DNA of 64,000 nucleotides from Norana najaformis. Taxonomy: Eukaryota; Annelida; Clitellata; Crassiclitellata; Hormogastridae. Each line of letters starts with the position of its first letter. Position 1 is the first letter of the stretch. Shown here in pieces: positions 45,205 to 56,345 of the stretch. The stretch is from contig OZ029927.1 of the NCBI GenBank assembly GCA_964023275.1, positions 9,409,720 to 9,473,719 on the forward strand. Reading direction: 5' to 3'. The translations under genes and the position numbers were made by a program. The notes under the pieces are model-generated. The model was not told the origin of the DNA. It searched no databases and worked only from the letters and a program-made list of their open reading frames with translations.

Positions 45205-45255
45205 GATGGACATATGATGTGTTAACAAATGCACGACTTACTTACTAACTCAACA
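45205..45255 (+). mobile_element. Retroelement tail, GTGTTAACAAATGCACGACTTACTTAC
   Basis: Plus-strand member of the family seen in reverse at 15291, 24415 and 55295. Confidence 0.55.
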
Positions 45256-45339
45256 GTTATGTAGCAGCTGTTGAAGGAAACTTCTCTATGTTCAGTTGTC
45301 TTACTCATTTCTTTGTTTCCATCTTATATATCTGACTGT

Positions 45340-45540
45340 GCCTCCCTATTCGTGTCTCTCCGTCTGTGTCTCTTTCACTGTCTCTGCCTCTTTGAAGCTG
45401 CACCTGTGTCTCTGTCACTGTGTATATATCTCTTTCTTTGTCTCTCTGTCGTGGTCAGTATCTCTTGATGTCAGTGTCTATCCTTGCCTCTCTGTTTCTC
45501 TGTCTGTGTCTCTGTTCTTCTTTTTCACTGTTGTGTTGTC
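45340..45540. repeat. TCTG/TCTC pyrimidine-rich tract
   Basis: GTCTCTGTCACTGT-type words. Confidence 0.7.
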
Positions 45541-45597
45541 CTTCCACATTGCTGTTTTCTTCTCCAACCCCCTTTACTTTACATAAATAATCAAGAC

Positions 45598-45640
45598 ATT
45601 TAATATAGCGCCTTTTAAGTACCTGAAAAGCGCTGTTAGT
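45598..45640 (-). mobile_element. Tail signature TTTAATATAGCGCCTTTTAA (minus)
   Basis: Followed by GTACCTGAAAAGCGCTGTTA. Short, signature only. Confidence 0.4.
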
Positions 45641-45659
45641 TACTGTTTCTTAACCTAAC

Positions 45660-45820
45660 TACATTTAGACCCTTGCCCTGGACTCCTGGATCTTGACCAG
45701 GAACCGAACCCTTCTTGCCTATTGATTTTGTTTTGACCGAGCGCCTGTGAATAAGCTGGTTCCCGCGACTTAGCTTTCGTTGGGCGCTGTAGAAATCACG
45801 AGATCACGATTACGATTGCC
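45660..45820 (+). mobile_element. LINE family A 3' UTR (plus)
   Basis: CTCCTGGATCTTGACCAGGA, TTTGTTTTGACCGAGCGCCT, AATAAGCTGGTTCCCGCGAC, GGGCGCTGTAGAAATCACGA and a GATCACGATTACGATT end. Confidence 0.88.
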
Positions 45821-45829
45821 CTTAATTTC

Positions 45830-46119
45830 TTCATTTTTGCCTCTCTTTTCACTTTCTTTTCTGCCTTCCAGTATTCTTTCTCCTCTCTTTGTTTCTGCAG
45901 GCTTTGCTTCTGTCGGGACAATCTCTCTCTTTCCTGTTCTCTCATTCTCGGCTCTGCTTTCTTTCCTATCCCCTTTCACTTTTTCTAGTTCTTCCCTGAT
46001 TCCCTGACTGCCTCCCTCTGTCTCTCCTCCTTCCCTCTGCTTTTGTTTAGGTCTTGTTATGCCATCCCTTTCACTTCTCACTAAGCACTCCCTTCGGCTT
46101 CTCTCTCAGTCTATCTGTC

Positions 46120-46158
<39 letters not shown>

Positions 46159-46330
46159 TTCTGCTTTCCGTTTCTTATCCCTTTCCTTGCTCTCTGTTTC
46201 GCTCCTTCCATCCTCCCTCTCCAGGCCCCTCTATCTCTTCCCTCATCTTTCCCTCTCACCTTCCCTCTCTTCTTTGTTTACGTCTTGTTTTTTTGTTCTG
46301 GCTAAGTTTCTTTTTCCCTCTTTTTTTGTA
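45830..46330. repeat. Pyrimidine-rich low-complexity tract with (CTGT)n
   Basis: TTTCTCTC-rich with seven CTGT units at about 46121-46152. Confidence 0.75.
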
Positions 46331-46539
46331 ATGGGAGGTTACTGGGTGCAGTTGTGGGATCTTGTTTGGCTGCTTCGTATTTCATATCCGAAACGTCTTT
46401 GATGTTAGCCGCTTTCTTTGACTTTTTGAATTTCAATGCCGTGCGGCGTTTAATATTGGGGGTTCGGCTGCAATGTTCTGCCCTATTAGTGCGTCGTTAG
46501 AAGGCATGAGGCTGAAGAGGAAAAAGGCCGTGTGACTAT

Positions 46540-46912
46540 CGTTGACTTTCTGCTTAGCGTCTCAGAGCAGCTGTCTTGGCGCACCAGATATGCGCTGGTC
46601 CTCATCTGTGGAATTCACTACCACCTGCTTTGCGGAAACCCCGCCAGGGTAGAAATTTGTTTCGAGATTTCGACGGCACTTGCGCCCCATGGCCAACTCA
46701 GATGGAATGAGTGCACAGACCGTACACTGTCAGTCCCCAAACATCACCAACTGTAGCTGCCATGCTGTCTCTCTGCCTGACTTTTGGATCTCGACCTGGA
46801 ACCGAACCGCTTTTGCCTATCGATTTGGTTTTGACTGAGCGTCTGTGAATAAACTGGTCCCCGTGACGTGGCTTTTGTTAGGTGCTGTAGAAATCTCAGG
46901 ATTATGATTAAG
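46540..46912 (+). mobile_element. LINE family A-like copy with WNSLP motif (plus)
   Basis: A frame through 46582-46710 reads CAGPHLWNSLPPALRK (Trp codon at 46609-46611), the same conserved position as WNKLPPELR in the copy at 40451-41090, then the A-type 3' UTR with GGATCTCGACCTGGAACCGA, TTGGTTTTGACTGAGCGTCT and GGTGCTGTAGAAATCTCAGG plus a GATTATGATTA tail. Confidence 0.82.
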
Positions 46913-47010
46913 AGGGAGGGGCTGAACACCCGCCCTTATATGCCGAGACTGAAAAAATGAAATCGCTAGCACTTCATACGCATGGCTGCCTCTAGGAGTT
47001 ACCTTAAAAG
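46913..47010 (+). mobile_element. SINE-3 3' fragment abutting the LINE tail
   Basis: AACACCCGCCCTTATATGCC, AAAAAATGAAATCGCTAGCA and CATGGCTGCCTCTAGGAG. It starts within a few bases of the LINE A end. Confidence 0.65.
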
Positions 47011-47795
47011 GTGAATTCATAAATTAGCATGATATAAATGTCTGGTTAGTAGCAATAATACATATAATAATAAAAATCTAGGCAGTTAGACAGACACTTG
47101 GACAGTCAGAGAGTCAGGCAGACATACATCAAATATGCTAACGACAAAAAACTACACTGGGACGCTCCCAGCTCAACCCTCTCTCCCCTGGGGGAAAAAT
47201 AGTGTTCTAGCACTTATGAAAGGTGCATAGCGATGACGTTTTTAACGTTTTCAACCTAATAGTAGCAGTTCCTTTGTTTAACGACATCATATGGCATCCC
47301 ACTCTTGAAACCTTGAACCTCAAGATTTGCCGACAACCATAGCGCCTGTGTTTTGTGTGGTGTTTAAGTATTGTTGCTGTTAATCCATTGGTTCCCCCCC
47401 CCCCCTTGCACCACTGGACTTTGATGCCAAAGCGAAATTTTCCGTGTCATCTGGTTAAGTAGTTTATTCGGTACACATTGGTAACTGTACGCATTGCCCT
47501 CTCATCTTCGTTGCTTGGACATTTGAGAGAGAGAAACAGAATGAGAGAGAGAGACAGAGACAGAGAGAGAGACAGAGACAGAGTGAGAGAGGACCATTGA
47601 GAGAGTTGGTCCTGAGAGAAGACCAGATGGTCCGAGAATTCAGGTTTCTTCCATGAAAGCCTTTTTCAGAGTTTCTTCCGCTCTCGTATACTTAGTGTCT
47701 GCCAACACCAGACACTGCTCAGACCCGTGCATTTAAAAGACATAAATTGTCCGGTATTAAGTTAAAGACCAGACAGTGTAGGTTGCTCCTATGAA
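47011..47795. other. Intergenic, no gene seen
   Basis: Poly(C) run at 47395-47406 and a GAGA-rich tract at 47527-47590. Confidence 0.4.
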
Positions 47796-47799
47796 ATTG

Positions 47800-47965
47800 T
47801 ACATGTGCAAATGTAAATGTACACGATTTTCTAGTATGGCCTCGACCCTGCTCATTTTTCAGTGATTTAATCAGGTGATTTCTTTCACCACTGCTGCCCG
47901 TTTGAATGGGCACCACGCCATTTAAGGTCCCTGTGTATGGACCGTGCTAGCCCGAGATTACCTGT
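47800..47965 (-). mobile_element. SINE-1 3' half (minus)
   Basis: GCAAATGTAAATGTACACGA, CTCGACCCTGCTCATTTTTC, CAGGTGATTTCTTTCACCAC, GCCCGTTTGAATGGGCACCA and GGACCGTGCTAGC. Confidence 0.82.
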
Positions 47966-49800
47966 GGCATTAACCTGATTTATTGTGGTAATTAGAGAAA
48001 AATATCTGCAGTTGGTTGGACTGAATGAGCTAGATACTAGACACTTTATTTCTTTGAACTGTAATTATAAGTGCACACTTACATAGCACCTCTTTAGGAA
48101 AACTCCTCAGGAGTGCTACCGACCTGACAACACTAGAAGACAATTAATACATAAGTCTTCAGCCGCTGACGAAGTACAGACAGGTAAAGACAAGAATCTC
48201 ATGTTCTGGAATGCCGTAGCCGCTTTGGTGCCTGCCATTAAGAGACATACGTGAAATATCAGTTGGTCAAAAGATATTTGTTTTTTCTGCTTTTATGTTA
48301 GTTTCGATGTGTTTAGTGAGGCTCGGTTTCTCATGCTTAATTTCTTAAATTAATTGTTTATGTTTACAAAGAAGTCGGTCACTTTTTCTCTTTTGGCTCA
48401 AGTCGGCATCTTTCTTGAGGTTAGAATTAGGTCCTTTAAGTTCACCGACGATAGCAGGTTTGTCATAAGGAAATGGTGGCAAGCACTTTAGCTTCTCTAG
48501 GACCTGGGTTTGACTCCTAGTTACTGTAGATTAAAGCTTGTTAATCACGTGGTGTAGGTCACATTAAATCAACTTAAATCACATTGTTGAACTATGTACA
48601 TGGTGAGAACTCGATAGGGCTTGTTTATAAAACATTGAACTCGGGTTGCTACAATGCTTGAAATCATTCCGCATTTCCCAAACTTACCTGCCCCATTTCC
48701 GCGGGTTACTGCGGAGTTACTATGGTAACCGTTACCATGTCACTCTATCAAGAACTTTAATCATACTAACGAAAGTAAAAACTAACTAAAACTAAGCTTC
48801 TGGTCAGTAGTTGCTAGTAGTTAGTTAGTTTATTACTTACAATATCAGAACTAATTAAACGACTGTAAGATCAATCAAGCAAACGAAGCACAAGTAGGGC
48901 GTGCATGTTTTATTACATTCTAAACATGTATTTGTGTTGTTCTGGGCAATAAACGGCGTATTAGTTGTGTTCTTGTATGAATGTGATAAGTATTATCTTA
49001 GCGACGACATGACTAAAGGTAATTATGTTCGTTGGATGGACATGTATTTGCCTGGCTAATAGATGTCATGTTCAGCGAGGCTCTCAGCGGAGCCCATGAC
49101 AGCATTACACGTGGCACTTCAAACGTGGCGTTTTGGTGCCGGGTAACCTAAATGCCTACACCTATCCTTTTGATTCGTCCAATCCTTGCCTGACTTGTGC
49201 CGATTATTCAACACTGACGGAGCGGTGCTGTCGAGTTTAATCTATGACGACATGTCGTTGGTGCTTATCTTTACCGTAGTAATGCTTTTTGGCACAGGAA
49301 ATGGGGCTTGAACATCTTTCCTTTGCAGGATTATACCTTGCTGCTTAAGAATTGCTGCTCTCGTGTGGCTGGTGTGTCTTCTGCGCATGACCAATTTCAT
49401 TTTGTGTGTGTAATTTTGCAAGATACTGCTCCACTGCTAACATGCCAAACTGCACGCGTAGATCAGAAACACTGCACTGGATTCCTGTTGTTGAAGGGAT
49501 AACATTCAACATCCCTCTGCTTGAACTAGTTTCGCTTGTCGGCATAGCCTTGACATGAGTCAGGGAGCTTTGTGTTCCAGACTTGAGTCAACCGAGTCCG
49601 TGATTGTTGCGCTCTGCTGCCTGCTGGAGTATGCCAGTGCAGCATATATAAACTCAAGGCCACTGTACCTATTCTTGTGTTGGACCTTCCTCTTGGAATA
49701 ATCTTCCTCTGAATTATTTAATGTTTCACTTGACTCAGCTCAGCAAACATTTTGAAACTGTTTAACTTAGATAGTGAGATGTGGAGCTCTTGAGAGGCAC
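47966..49800. other. Intergenic, no gene seen
   Basis: A minus-oriented tail-like CTTACATAGCACCTCTTTAG at about 48080 and a weak tRNA-like B box GGGTTTGACTCC at 48508. A palindrome-like GGTAACCGTTACC lies at 48724-48736. No gene. Confidence 0.4.
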
Positions 49801-49827
49801 TTAAAGGTGTCATATTAAATGTCTTGG

Positions 49828-50045
49828 CACATACATACATACACGTACATACATACAAACATACATACATACAAACATACATACATACATACATACACAC
49901 ATACATATACACATACATATATATATATATGTAAATATATGCATACGTATATGCATGCATAATTGATACATATATACACCCATGCATACATACATACATA
50001 TATTCACATATGTATATACAAATATACATACATACATACATATAT
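49828..50045. repeat. (ACAT)n/(ATAC)n microsatellite
   Basis: Imperfect, with an AT-rich centre at 49910-49960. Confidence 0.88.
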
Positions 50046-51115
50046 TTGTGGATTTTAGTGATATTTGCAACACTTGCACCCTTGGTTGATTTGTGAAAAG
50101 AGTGAATGGTGACATTTGCAGTAGTCTGTACTGTTTTTGTATTTGTAGTAATATCACCATTAACTGAAATGCTTTCTAGAAATGTAATGAAATGTAGTCT
50201 CACTTTGTAGAAGTAAGAATAGAAACTCTGATATCTTGTGCTGGGAAGGCACTAATGTCATTTCTTATGTTCTAATCTGGCAGAAGACTCTTCCAACTAA
50301 TACTGTATGTAGGGCTGTACGGCTGTTGAACGACAGAATTTGCCATTTGCTACCAAGCTGTCTACAACAATATCCAGTTATTGGAGTAAAATGCAATATT
50401 TTACCCATAATTACAATTGTAATCGTAAACACATAGATTTCGCAAGGCCAAAAAATGCAGAATCGAGATAGCCAGCTTAGTCACTGAAAGATGGAACGAG
50501 GGTATTCCGCAGCTGTGTTTGCTGTGCTGGGCTTTGGTCTTGTGTTTTATTGGAGCAAATTGTGCCCAGGATTTAGGGAATATGAGTGACTGACCTCTTC
50601 CTGGTTGGTTAGAAGACCTGGCAAGAGCTTGAACGATGTTCAGTGGTGTACGAGCGCCGTGCTGCCAAGCTGCTAGTGATATAATGTATTGTTTGCATTT
50701 CGTTGCAAATTGGTTTACTTTTTTTTCATCGTGAAAGTTGCCAACATAGGTGAACCTTCGTTACGCTTGTATTGGACATTATGGAAATCATTCTGGGTTC
50801 GTATGATGTATGTATCTTATGTACTGGAGTTTGCAAGTGGATGTATCTTGGTTACCAGTATTGCTAATTGCTAATTATTAATAACCCTAATGATTACTTG
50901 GGTGAGGGATAAGTTACTCTCTGCCTCAATTTATTTTTTTAGAGTTTCTGCAGTATATCATTTTGCTCTTGCATCAAGATAACGAGTAGTGATAGTCATT
51001 AACAATAATATTCATAATGTTTGCAATAATAATCGTAATGTTTAGGATGCCATTGTCTTTGGGGTATGTCTGCCCTTTATCTATGTTTCTCTTTCATGGT
51101 GAATTTTTCTAATTT
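50046..51115. other. Intergenic, no gene seen
   Basis: No supported feature. Confidence 0.35.
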
Positions 51116-51118
51116 GTG

Positions 51119-51350
51119 TTAATAATAATAGTAGTAGTAATAGTAATAATAAAAATAGTAGTAATAATAATAGTAATAGCAGTAATAGTATCAATAATGA
51201 ACTATAATACATTATAAGTGAATTATATTAAATTATAATCATAATGAATTATAATTTTAATCAATTAAAATATATTATAAATAAATTATTATGATAATAA
51301 TAAATATTATTATTATTCTAATGAATTGTACTACTAATAATGAATATTGC
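51119..51350. repeat. AAT/AGT/TTATA-rich tract
   Basis: AATAATAATAGTAGTAGTAA-type units to 51195, then ATTATAA words. Confidence 0.75.
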
Positions 51351-52064
51351 TAGAACCATTGTTTAGGGGTATCCTTAAAGAATGCAAAAGGCTGTAGATA
51401 TGATTTTTGAACCCTGGATGCCTTGGCAGCGTTGGGCTGCATTTTGCAACTGTTTGAGTTAAATGAGTGCAAGATTTGCCTCTTTTATGTGGATTATTTT
51501 CATTCAGTTTTTGTGCTAAAGTCTTTGAAATCACGGTCTTTTGGAAGAAATTAGGGTTTTCAGTCTGCGGCCCATGTCTGCCTTTGTGCATCTCCTAATG
51601 ATGTAGTTATGAGATTGTTAAGCGTTGAAAGCGTCCTAGCCATTCGGTCACCCATGAAGTGCGGTTCAATTCTTTTTCATGTAGATTTTTCTCCACAAAA
51701 GGCCGCTGGATCAATGTAGCGCATTGTTAGAATCGGCGGCTGTTGGAGTATTTTCCTTTAGAGGGGGGGGGGGGGGCTGCACCGTCTGCTGTTCCGCCGA
51801 CGGCCTGCCTGCCTGCCCGTCTGCTCTTTGGCATGCTCTTCACCTGGTCTCAATGCTGCCCTTGCTTTCCCATTGTATCGTAAACAAAAAACCGTCGACT
51901 TTCTTTAGTCAAATATTTGTGCCCGGCCTTTCTTGCATAAGCACTCGATCTGAAAATACGCGAGCATTGATTAAGCCGACTCGGAGGCCGACGTTCGTTG
52001 GAAGAGCGCGTGCGCGTTGCAGTAGAACTCTTGCTGAGGGATTTTCGCGTAAGGTAAAAAGTGA
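51351..52064. other. Intergenic, no gene seen
   Basis: Poly(G) run at about 51763-51776 and a CCTGCCTGCC word at 51803. GC content rises toward 52000. Confidence 0.35.
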
Positions 52065-52150
52065 CGCGGGAGCCGATTGGTTTGAGTGCTTGTCTTGCAA
52101 CGCGGAGTGTCCGGCTTCGAGGCTCCCTGCATAGACGGTTACTGCGTATA
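52065..52150 (+). mobile_element. SINE-4 tRNA-like head
   Basis: GGGAGCCGATTGGTTTGAGT, CTTGTCTTGCAACGCGG, CCGGCTTCGAGGCTCCC (B-box-like) and then ATAGACGGTTACTGCGT. The head matches 62862-62955 in its A-box region and shares AGACGGTTACT. Confidence 0.65.
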
Positions 52151-52194
52151 GGGACCTTGCGCAAGTGCTTTAAGCTTGGCGCTATCGTTTGATA

Positions 52195-52510
52195 CTTGTC
52201 GTTATATAGGAAGTAAGTAAAGTATCCCATATGATCCCACAAGTGAGACGTAGGTGAGGCGCCCATCTCCTTTTGTTGGCCCTTGAGCCGGCAGTGAACG
52301 AATCTCAAGGTCCTGGACATGGGACCAGCGCATCACAGGACTTGCCTTTTACTTCCTAGATTATTCCGGTACCAAATTCTATGCTTGGTGACAGAGGCAC
52401 GAAGTGGGCAAACAACTTGCCCAGGGTCGTCACACGGAGTCGAACCCACAACCGCATGATCACTGACCAAACGCGTTATCGATAGACCACCGTGACGCGC
52501 ACCATTACGT
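52195..52510 (-). mobile_element. SINE-2, best copy (minus)
   Basis: On the minus strand: TCACGGTGGTCTATCGATAA (A-box-like), GATCATGCGGTTGTGGGTTC and GACTCC (B box), GACCCTGGGCAAGTTGTTTG, TTGGTACCGGAATAATCTAG, GGCAAGTCCTGTGATGCGCT, GACCTTGAGATTCGTTCACT, ending with ATACTTTACTTACTTCC. About 300 bp. Confidence 0.88.
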
Positions 52511-52539
52511 AGTGGCGCTGCATGAATAGAGAAATAACA

Positions 52540-52920
52540 AAAAATCAAAGCGTTATTCGAACTTCGCCACCGTCGTTCGAAAGAGGGCGGTCTTTTGTCG
52601 AAGGGAATCCGGCGCAGCGCATGTGCATGACGTAGGTGTATCGTAAATTCTTTGTCGGCGGTTGCATGCAGCCGGCCCGGCGGAGGACCGACCGACGGAC
52701 CGAACGGCGACGGTGGCGGGCGCACGCCGGAGATCGATAGTAAGCCCGATAGCTGGTTGCAGATCAAGTATTTATGATGCGGTCACTCTGTGTGGCGATG
52801 CAGTTAACTGGCGAGCATCCTCGGCCACGCATGACTGACCCGTGCCGTAGAGATACAGAGGCTGACTGAGCAAGGCATCTTGGTGATGAAAAGTTTGCTG
52901 AAAACATGTTCTGGTTAGTA
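52540..52920. promoter_or_regulatory. CpG-rich patch, candidate promoter/first exon
   Basis: Dense CpG (GCCGGCCCGGCGGAGGACCG, GACGGTGGCGGGCGCACGCC). TTCTGGTTAGTA at about 52908 could be a splice donor. It could serve the exon at 56346-56648, which lies downstream on the plus strand; this is inference. Confidence 0.35.
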
Positions 52921-53527
52921 TCGCCATCTGGATTCGTCTCTGCCTAGTTGGGCTGGTGACTGTTTGTGATGTCTTTTCAAGAGTCGCTTTCGGATCGGCG
53001 TAGAAAATGTCTGAATTTATTATTTCAGATATTTGTCATAGTTTTCTCAGGTTAATTTGTGGTTAACGGTTTGTTTTGTGGTTTTCTTAGAAGGTTAAGA
53101 TATTTATTTATGGTTTGTCTTTGGTAAAATTGCGAGTATTTAGTGATCACTGCTGCAGCTGTGAGTTTCTGGGTTTTGTTTGTGCTTTATTTTTTAAACT
53201 TGTTTTGTGGTATTTTATTGTGATTTTATTTAAAGATTATTGCTAGTATATAAGGTTTATTTCAGACTATAACTTCTAGATTTTGTCATATTCTTTCAAC
53301 GTGTTTGATCAGAAAAATTATCTGTCTAGAACTAAGTGATGCACTTTTAAAATTATTTTATGTATCTCTTATCGTTTTTTGCCAAATGTTCTGCAGAAGT
53401 GTATGCAGCACCATTAACAGAATGCATCTTTTGGACAGATATTCTTTTATGTTAGTAATTTTTTGCTAATATCTTGCAAGGTAAGTTGAGGTAATTGCTT
53501 ATTTATTACTTGCCCCTTTCAGCAGTC
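52921..53527. other. Intergenic or intronic, no gene seen
   Basis: T-rich sequence without recognisable features. Confidence 0.35.
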
Positions 53528-53787
53528 TATTGTGTTAGCCTAGTGGTTAACACATTTCACTGTGAACCTAAAGGTTGGGGTTCAAATCAAGTTGTGAAAT
53601 TTCTGCTTCACTTGCACCCCTTAATGAACTAAGTTATAAAATCAATACGCTCACTGTAAGCTATCAATGGGAAGATCAGACAGTGAGGTAGAGGACTACC
53701 CACTCACCCACATAAGCCAAAGCTAACAAAAAGAAAATTGATACACTTTGTGCCCATGGCTGCTTCTTCGGGTTTAAGGGACAGTTC
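53528..53787 (+). mobile_element. SINE-3, best copy (plus)
   Basis: tRNA-like head TTAGCCTAGTGGTTAACACA (A box) and GGTTGGGGTTCAAATC (B box). Body TTTCTGCTTCACTTGCACCC, CTCACTGTAAGCTATCAATG, GAAGATCAGACAGTGAGGTA, CACCCACATAAGCCAAAGC and TTTGTGCCCATGGCTGCTTC. Related copies at 38378 (+), 46913 (+) and 54880 (-). Confidence 0.85.
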
Positions 53788-53788
53788 T

Positions 53789-54030
53789 CCTTCCAGGCTT
53801 GGTCCTGGCTTTCCTTCAAGGCTTGGTCCTGCTCTCCTTCAAGGCTTGGTCCTGGCTCTCCTTCCAGGCTTGGTCCTGGCTTTCCTTCAAGGCTTGGTCC
53901 TGGCTGTCCTTCCAGGCTTGGTCCTGGGTTTCCTTCAAGGCTTGGTCCTGGCTGTCCTTCCAGGCTTGGTCCTGGGTTTCCTTCAAGGCTTGGTCCTGGC
54001 TCTCCTTCCAGGCTTGGTCCTGGCTTTTTC
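53789..54030 (+). repeat. 24-bp minisatellite, about ten copies
   Basis: GGCTTGGTCCTGGCTNTCCT plus TCMA. Because 24 is a multiple of three, frames stay open through it (Leu/Val-rich and Trp/Phe-rich repeats). Variant positions alternate, suggesting a 48-bp higher-order unit (TTCAAGG and TTCCAGG). Directly follows SINE-3. Confidence 0.93.
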
Positions 54031-54281
54031 AGCTGAAATGTGGTAGGTCCTGTCTTCGGCAGTCAGAAGCTGGATGCTGTTGTTCACAGGGTTACGTGGC
54101 TGGATAAAGGATTGTTAGTTTAATGTGACGCACTGGGATTTGATCGCCAGGTGGGATGCAAATGGATTTGCAATCTGCTACCCTGGCACAACATCTCATT
54201 GTCTGGTTGCTTGACTTGCATCGCAGTTCAGGCCTCTGCTAAAGCAGATGGCGACTGTGAACTTTATGAAGGGAGGGACCT

Positions 54282-54595
54282 TTATCATCATCATCATCAT
54301 CATCATCGGCAGCAGCAGCAGCATCGGCAGCATGAGCATCATCAGTCTGGATAGGTGTGACCTTCGTTATCTTCATCATCATCATCGTGATCATCAACAT
54401 CATGACCATCATCATCATCGTCATCATCAACATCATCATCAACATCATGACCATCATCATCACCATCATCGTCACCATCATCATCACCACCACCACCACC
54501 ACCATGATCATCATATTCATATTCATCATAATCATCAGCATAATCATCAGCATAATCATCAGCATAATAATAATAATAATCATCATCATCATCAG
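54282..54595. repeat. (CAT)n-rich trinucleotide tract
   Basis: CATCATCATCAT with GTCACCATCA, CACCACCACC and CAGCATAATCAT segments. Confidence 0.9.
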
Positions 54596-54879
54596 TTCCT
54601 GGCACCAGCCGTTTGGCAGGGATGGGTGTGAGTAAATGACCTCCACTGCCTTATGTCATTTTTCAGATTCACTGTTAGGCTTATGTTCTTTCGATATATC
54701 CTCCTTTATATTTTTTAAATCCAGTGTAGTCATGGTCTTCATTTGAGCATGTACATTAGTCAGTGCCTAGTCTTCTATATGCTGGCGCTATACACATATA
54801 GAAGTAAAGTACTGTTTTGTAGGAGTTTTTCTTAGAGTATACAAAATAAGTCTGCAAAACATGCAGGCTTCTGAAGGCA
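54596..54879. other. Spacer with a short tail-like motif
   Basis: TGCTGGCGCTATACACATAT at about 54780-54799 resembles the GCGCTATATAAA tails (+). Confidence 0.4.
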
Positions 54880-55150
54880 GCTTTTGGGCAGCTATGGGTA
54901 TCTGGTATCTGGAGTAAACAACTTCATTTGCTTTGCCCCGGCATATGAGGGTGAATGGCCAGTCTTCTCCCTCCCCGTCTGCTTGATCTTCACATCGACA
55001 GTGTACACTTGATGTACTTGTTTAATAGGTGGCTTCGTCAGCGGAGTGCTAATGGAACTGAAATTTGAAATATCTCTTTGCCCTGGCAGGGATCAAATCC
55101 CTATCCTCTGGGTTGACAGTTGAGCATGCTCACCATTAGCACAGCTTAGT
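54880..55150 (-). mobile_element. SINE-3 copy (minus)
   Basis: On the minus strand: GCTGTGCTAATGGTGAGCAT (A-box-like), GGATAGGGATTTGATCCC (B box), then GACGGGGAGGGAGAAGACTG, CCATTCACCCTCATATGCCG, CAAATGAAGTTGTTTACTC and CCCATAGCTGCC. Confidence 0.8.
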
Positions 55151-55294
55151 TGGTGGAGGCATATAGCAGCGGAGTGGTCTTCTTAACCTTGCCTCTGGCT
55201 GATACATTGCGGTTAGAAACTTTCGCAACAGTTTTGATTGCATCTTTGAGTTGTCCTGCAACACATTGTTGTATTTATGGCTAATGTGGTCTAG

Positions 55295-55512
55295 TCAAGT
55301 AAGTAAGTAAATAAGTAATGCATTTGTTAACATGTCATATGTTTTTCGGACCTATCGGAATTTGACCCAACTTCTCCTATGGATTATGATTTTGGATTGT
55401 GAGTTTGACTTGAAGCGACCATTGACTGATGCCTTGGGCATTATGATAACAGCGCTATAGAAGTCATTAGATTAGATGTGTCCATCAACTGAGTGAGGAA
55501 TCGTAGGGGTAG
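55295..55512. mobile_element. Interleaved retroelement tails: (AGTA)n-GTTAAC type (-) interrupted by GCGCTATAGAAG type (+)
   Basis: AAGTAAGTAAGTAAATAAGT plus GCATTTGTTAACATGTCATA (55295-55340). Then a plus-oriented TTGAAGCGACCATTGACTGA...GATAACAGCGCTATAGAAGT plus CATTAGATTAGAT (55375-55482). After it TGTCCATCAACTGAGTGAGG resumes sequence seen beyond the 24415 tail, so the plus element appears inserted into the minus one. Confidence 0.7.
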
Positions 55513-55524
55513 TTGAAGCTTCAA

Positions 55525-55625
55525 TGGCACCATTAAGGTGAGAATTGAGGTATCGTTCAATGGTCATTTCAGTGCGTTGTATTTTACGATTGCAGTGCCG
55601 TAGAAGTCTTTAGATTTAATAGAAT
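55525..55625 (+). mobile_element. Diverged GCGCTATAGAAG-type tail (plus)
   Basis: CGATTGCAGTGCCGTAGAAG, TCTTTAGATTTAATAGAATA. Confidence 0.5.
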
Positions 55626-55977
55626 AGAATTCAAACCAGTATAATCATTTGTTTGACTATAGTCGGTTGAGATCTGATAGGCAACAGACCCTCTAAGTCA
55701 CATGATGGGGATAGGAAAGTTGGAAAATGTTTAAATTCAGGACCTGAATGACCCAAAGAAATGGAGCATCAGGTACCGAAAAAAGCTCAGGAACCGACTG
55801 CTCTGGTTTTGAGGAATAGTATGAGACAGTACCAATGATATACTAACAAACTCTCGAGATTATGTCACATATGTATATATGGAATATGCTGTTAATTCTT
55901 GGCTGGCGTCTGGTGTAAGTCACGTGACTGGGATAAGAAAGTTGGAAAATTTTTAAAGATTAGTTAAAGCTCTGAGT

Positions 55978-56160
55978 TAGATGGCGTAGTGGTTGAGCAG
56001 TTATACACTGAAATTTCAATGGCACGAGTTTGAATCCAAAAGCATCGCTTAAGGTAAGATAGGAATAGGAAAGTATTTTATCAGCACTTAAGGTATTTAA
56101 CAAACAGGAAGGACATCACTTCCGTGCCTTTGCCAGCTGCAGTCTTTGAAAGTTGTCTGT
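55978..56160 (+). mobile_element. tRNA-headed SINE, unassigned
   Basis: GATGGCGTAGTGGTTGAGCA (A box), CACGAGTTTGAATCC (B-box-like), followed by TCGCTTAAGGTAAGATAGG and CTTCCGTGCCTTTGCCAGCT. Possibly a distant SINE-3 relative. Confidence 0.5.
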
Positions 56161-56345
56161 AACTTTCAGCTGAAGCGATTTACCTTACCTGTTGTTACCT
56201 CACCTGCTCTTGTTTTACTTTCAATAATAACAAGCTTTGCTTGCTTTCAGATCTGACTGTTTCTGTCTTGATCGAAAATTTCCAAAGTACCACCCAGAGG
56301 GAGTTGATTATGCGACAATTTAACTGTCTTTTTTGCATCGTTTCA

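Noticed and set aside
51724-52320. 136- and 156-codon frames
   Set aside because: They cross a poly(G) run and SINE-4/SINE-2 sequence, so they are composite chance frames.
53738-54107. 102-codon Leu/Val-rich and Trp/Phe-rich frames that look like a repeat protein
   Set aside because: A 24-bp minisatellite keeps two phases open at once. No conserved flanking coding sequence, and it abuts a SINE.
54239-54646. Met/Asp/His-rich frames up to 135 codons
   Set aside because: CAT trinucleotide tract, open on both strands, no domain.
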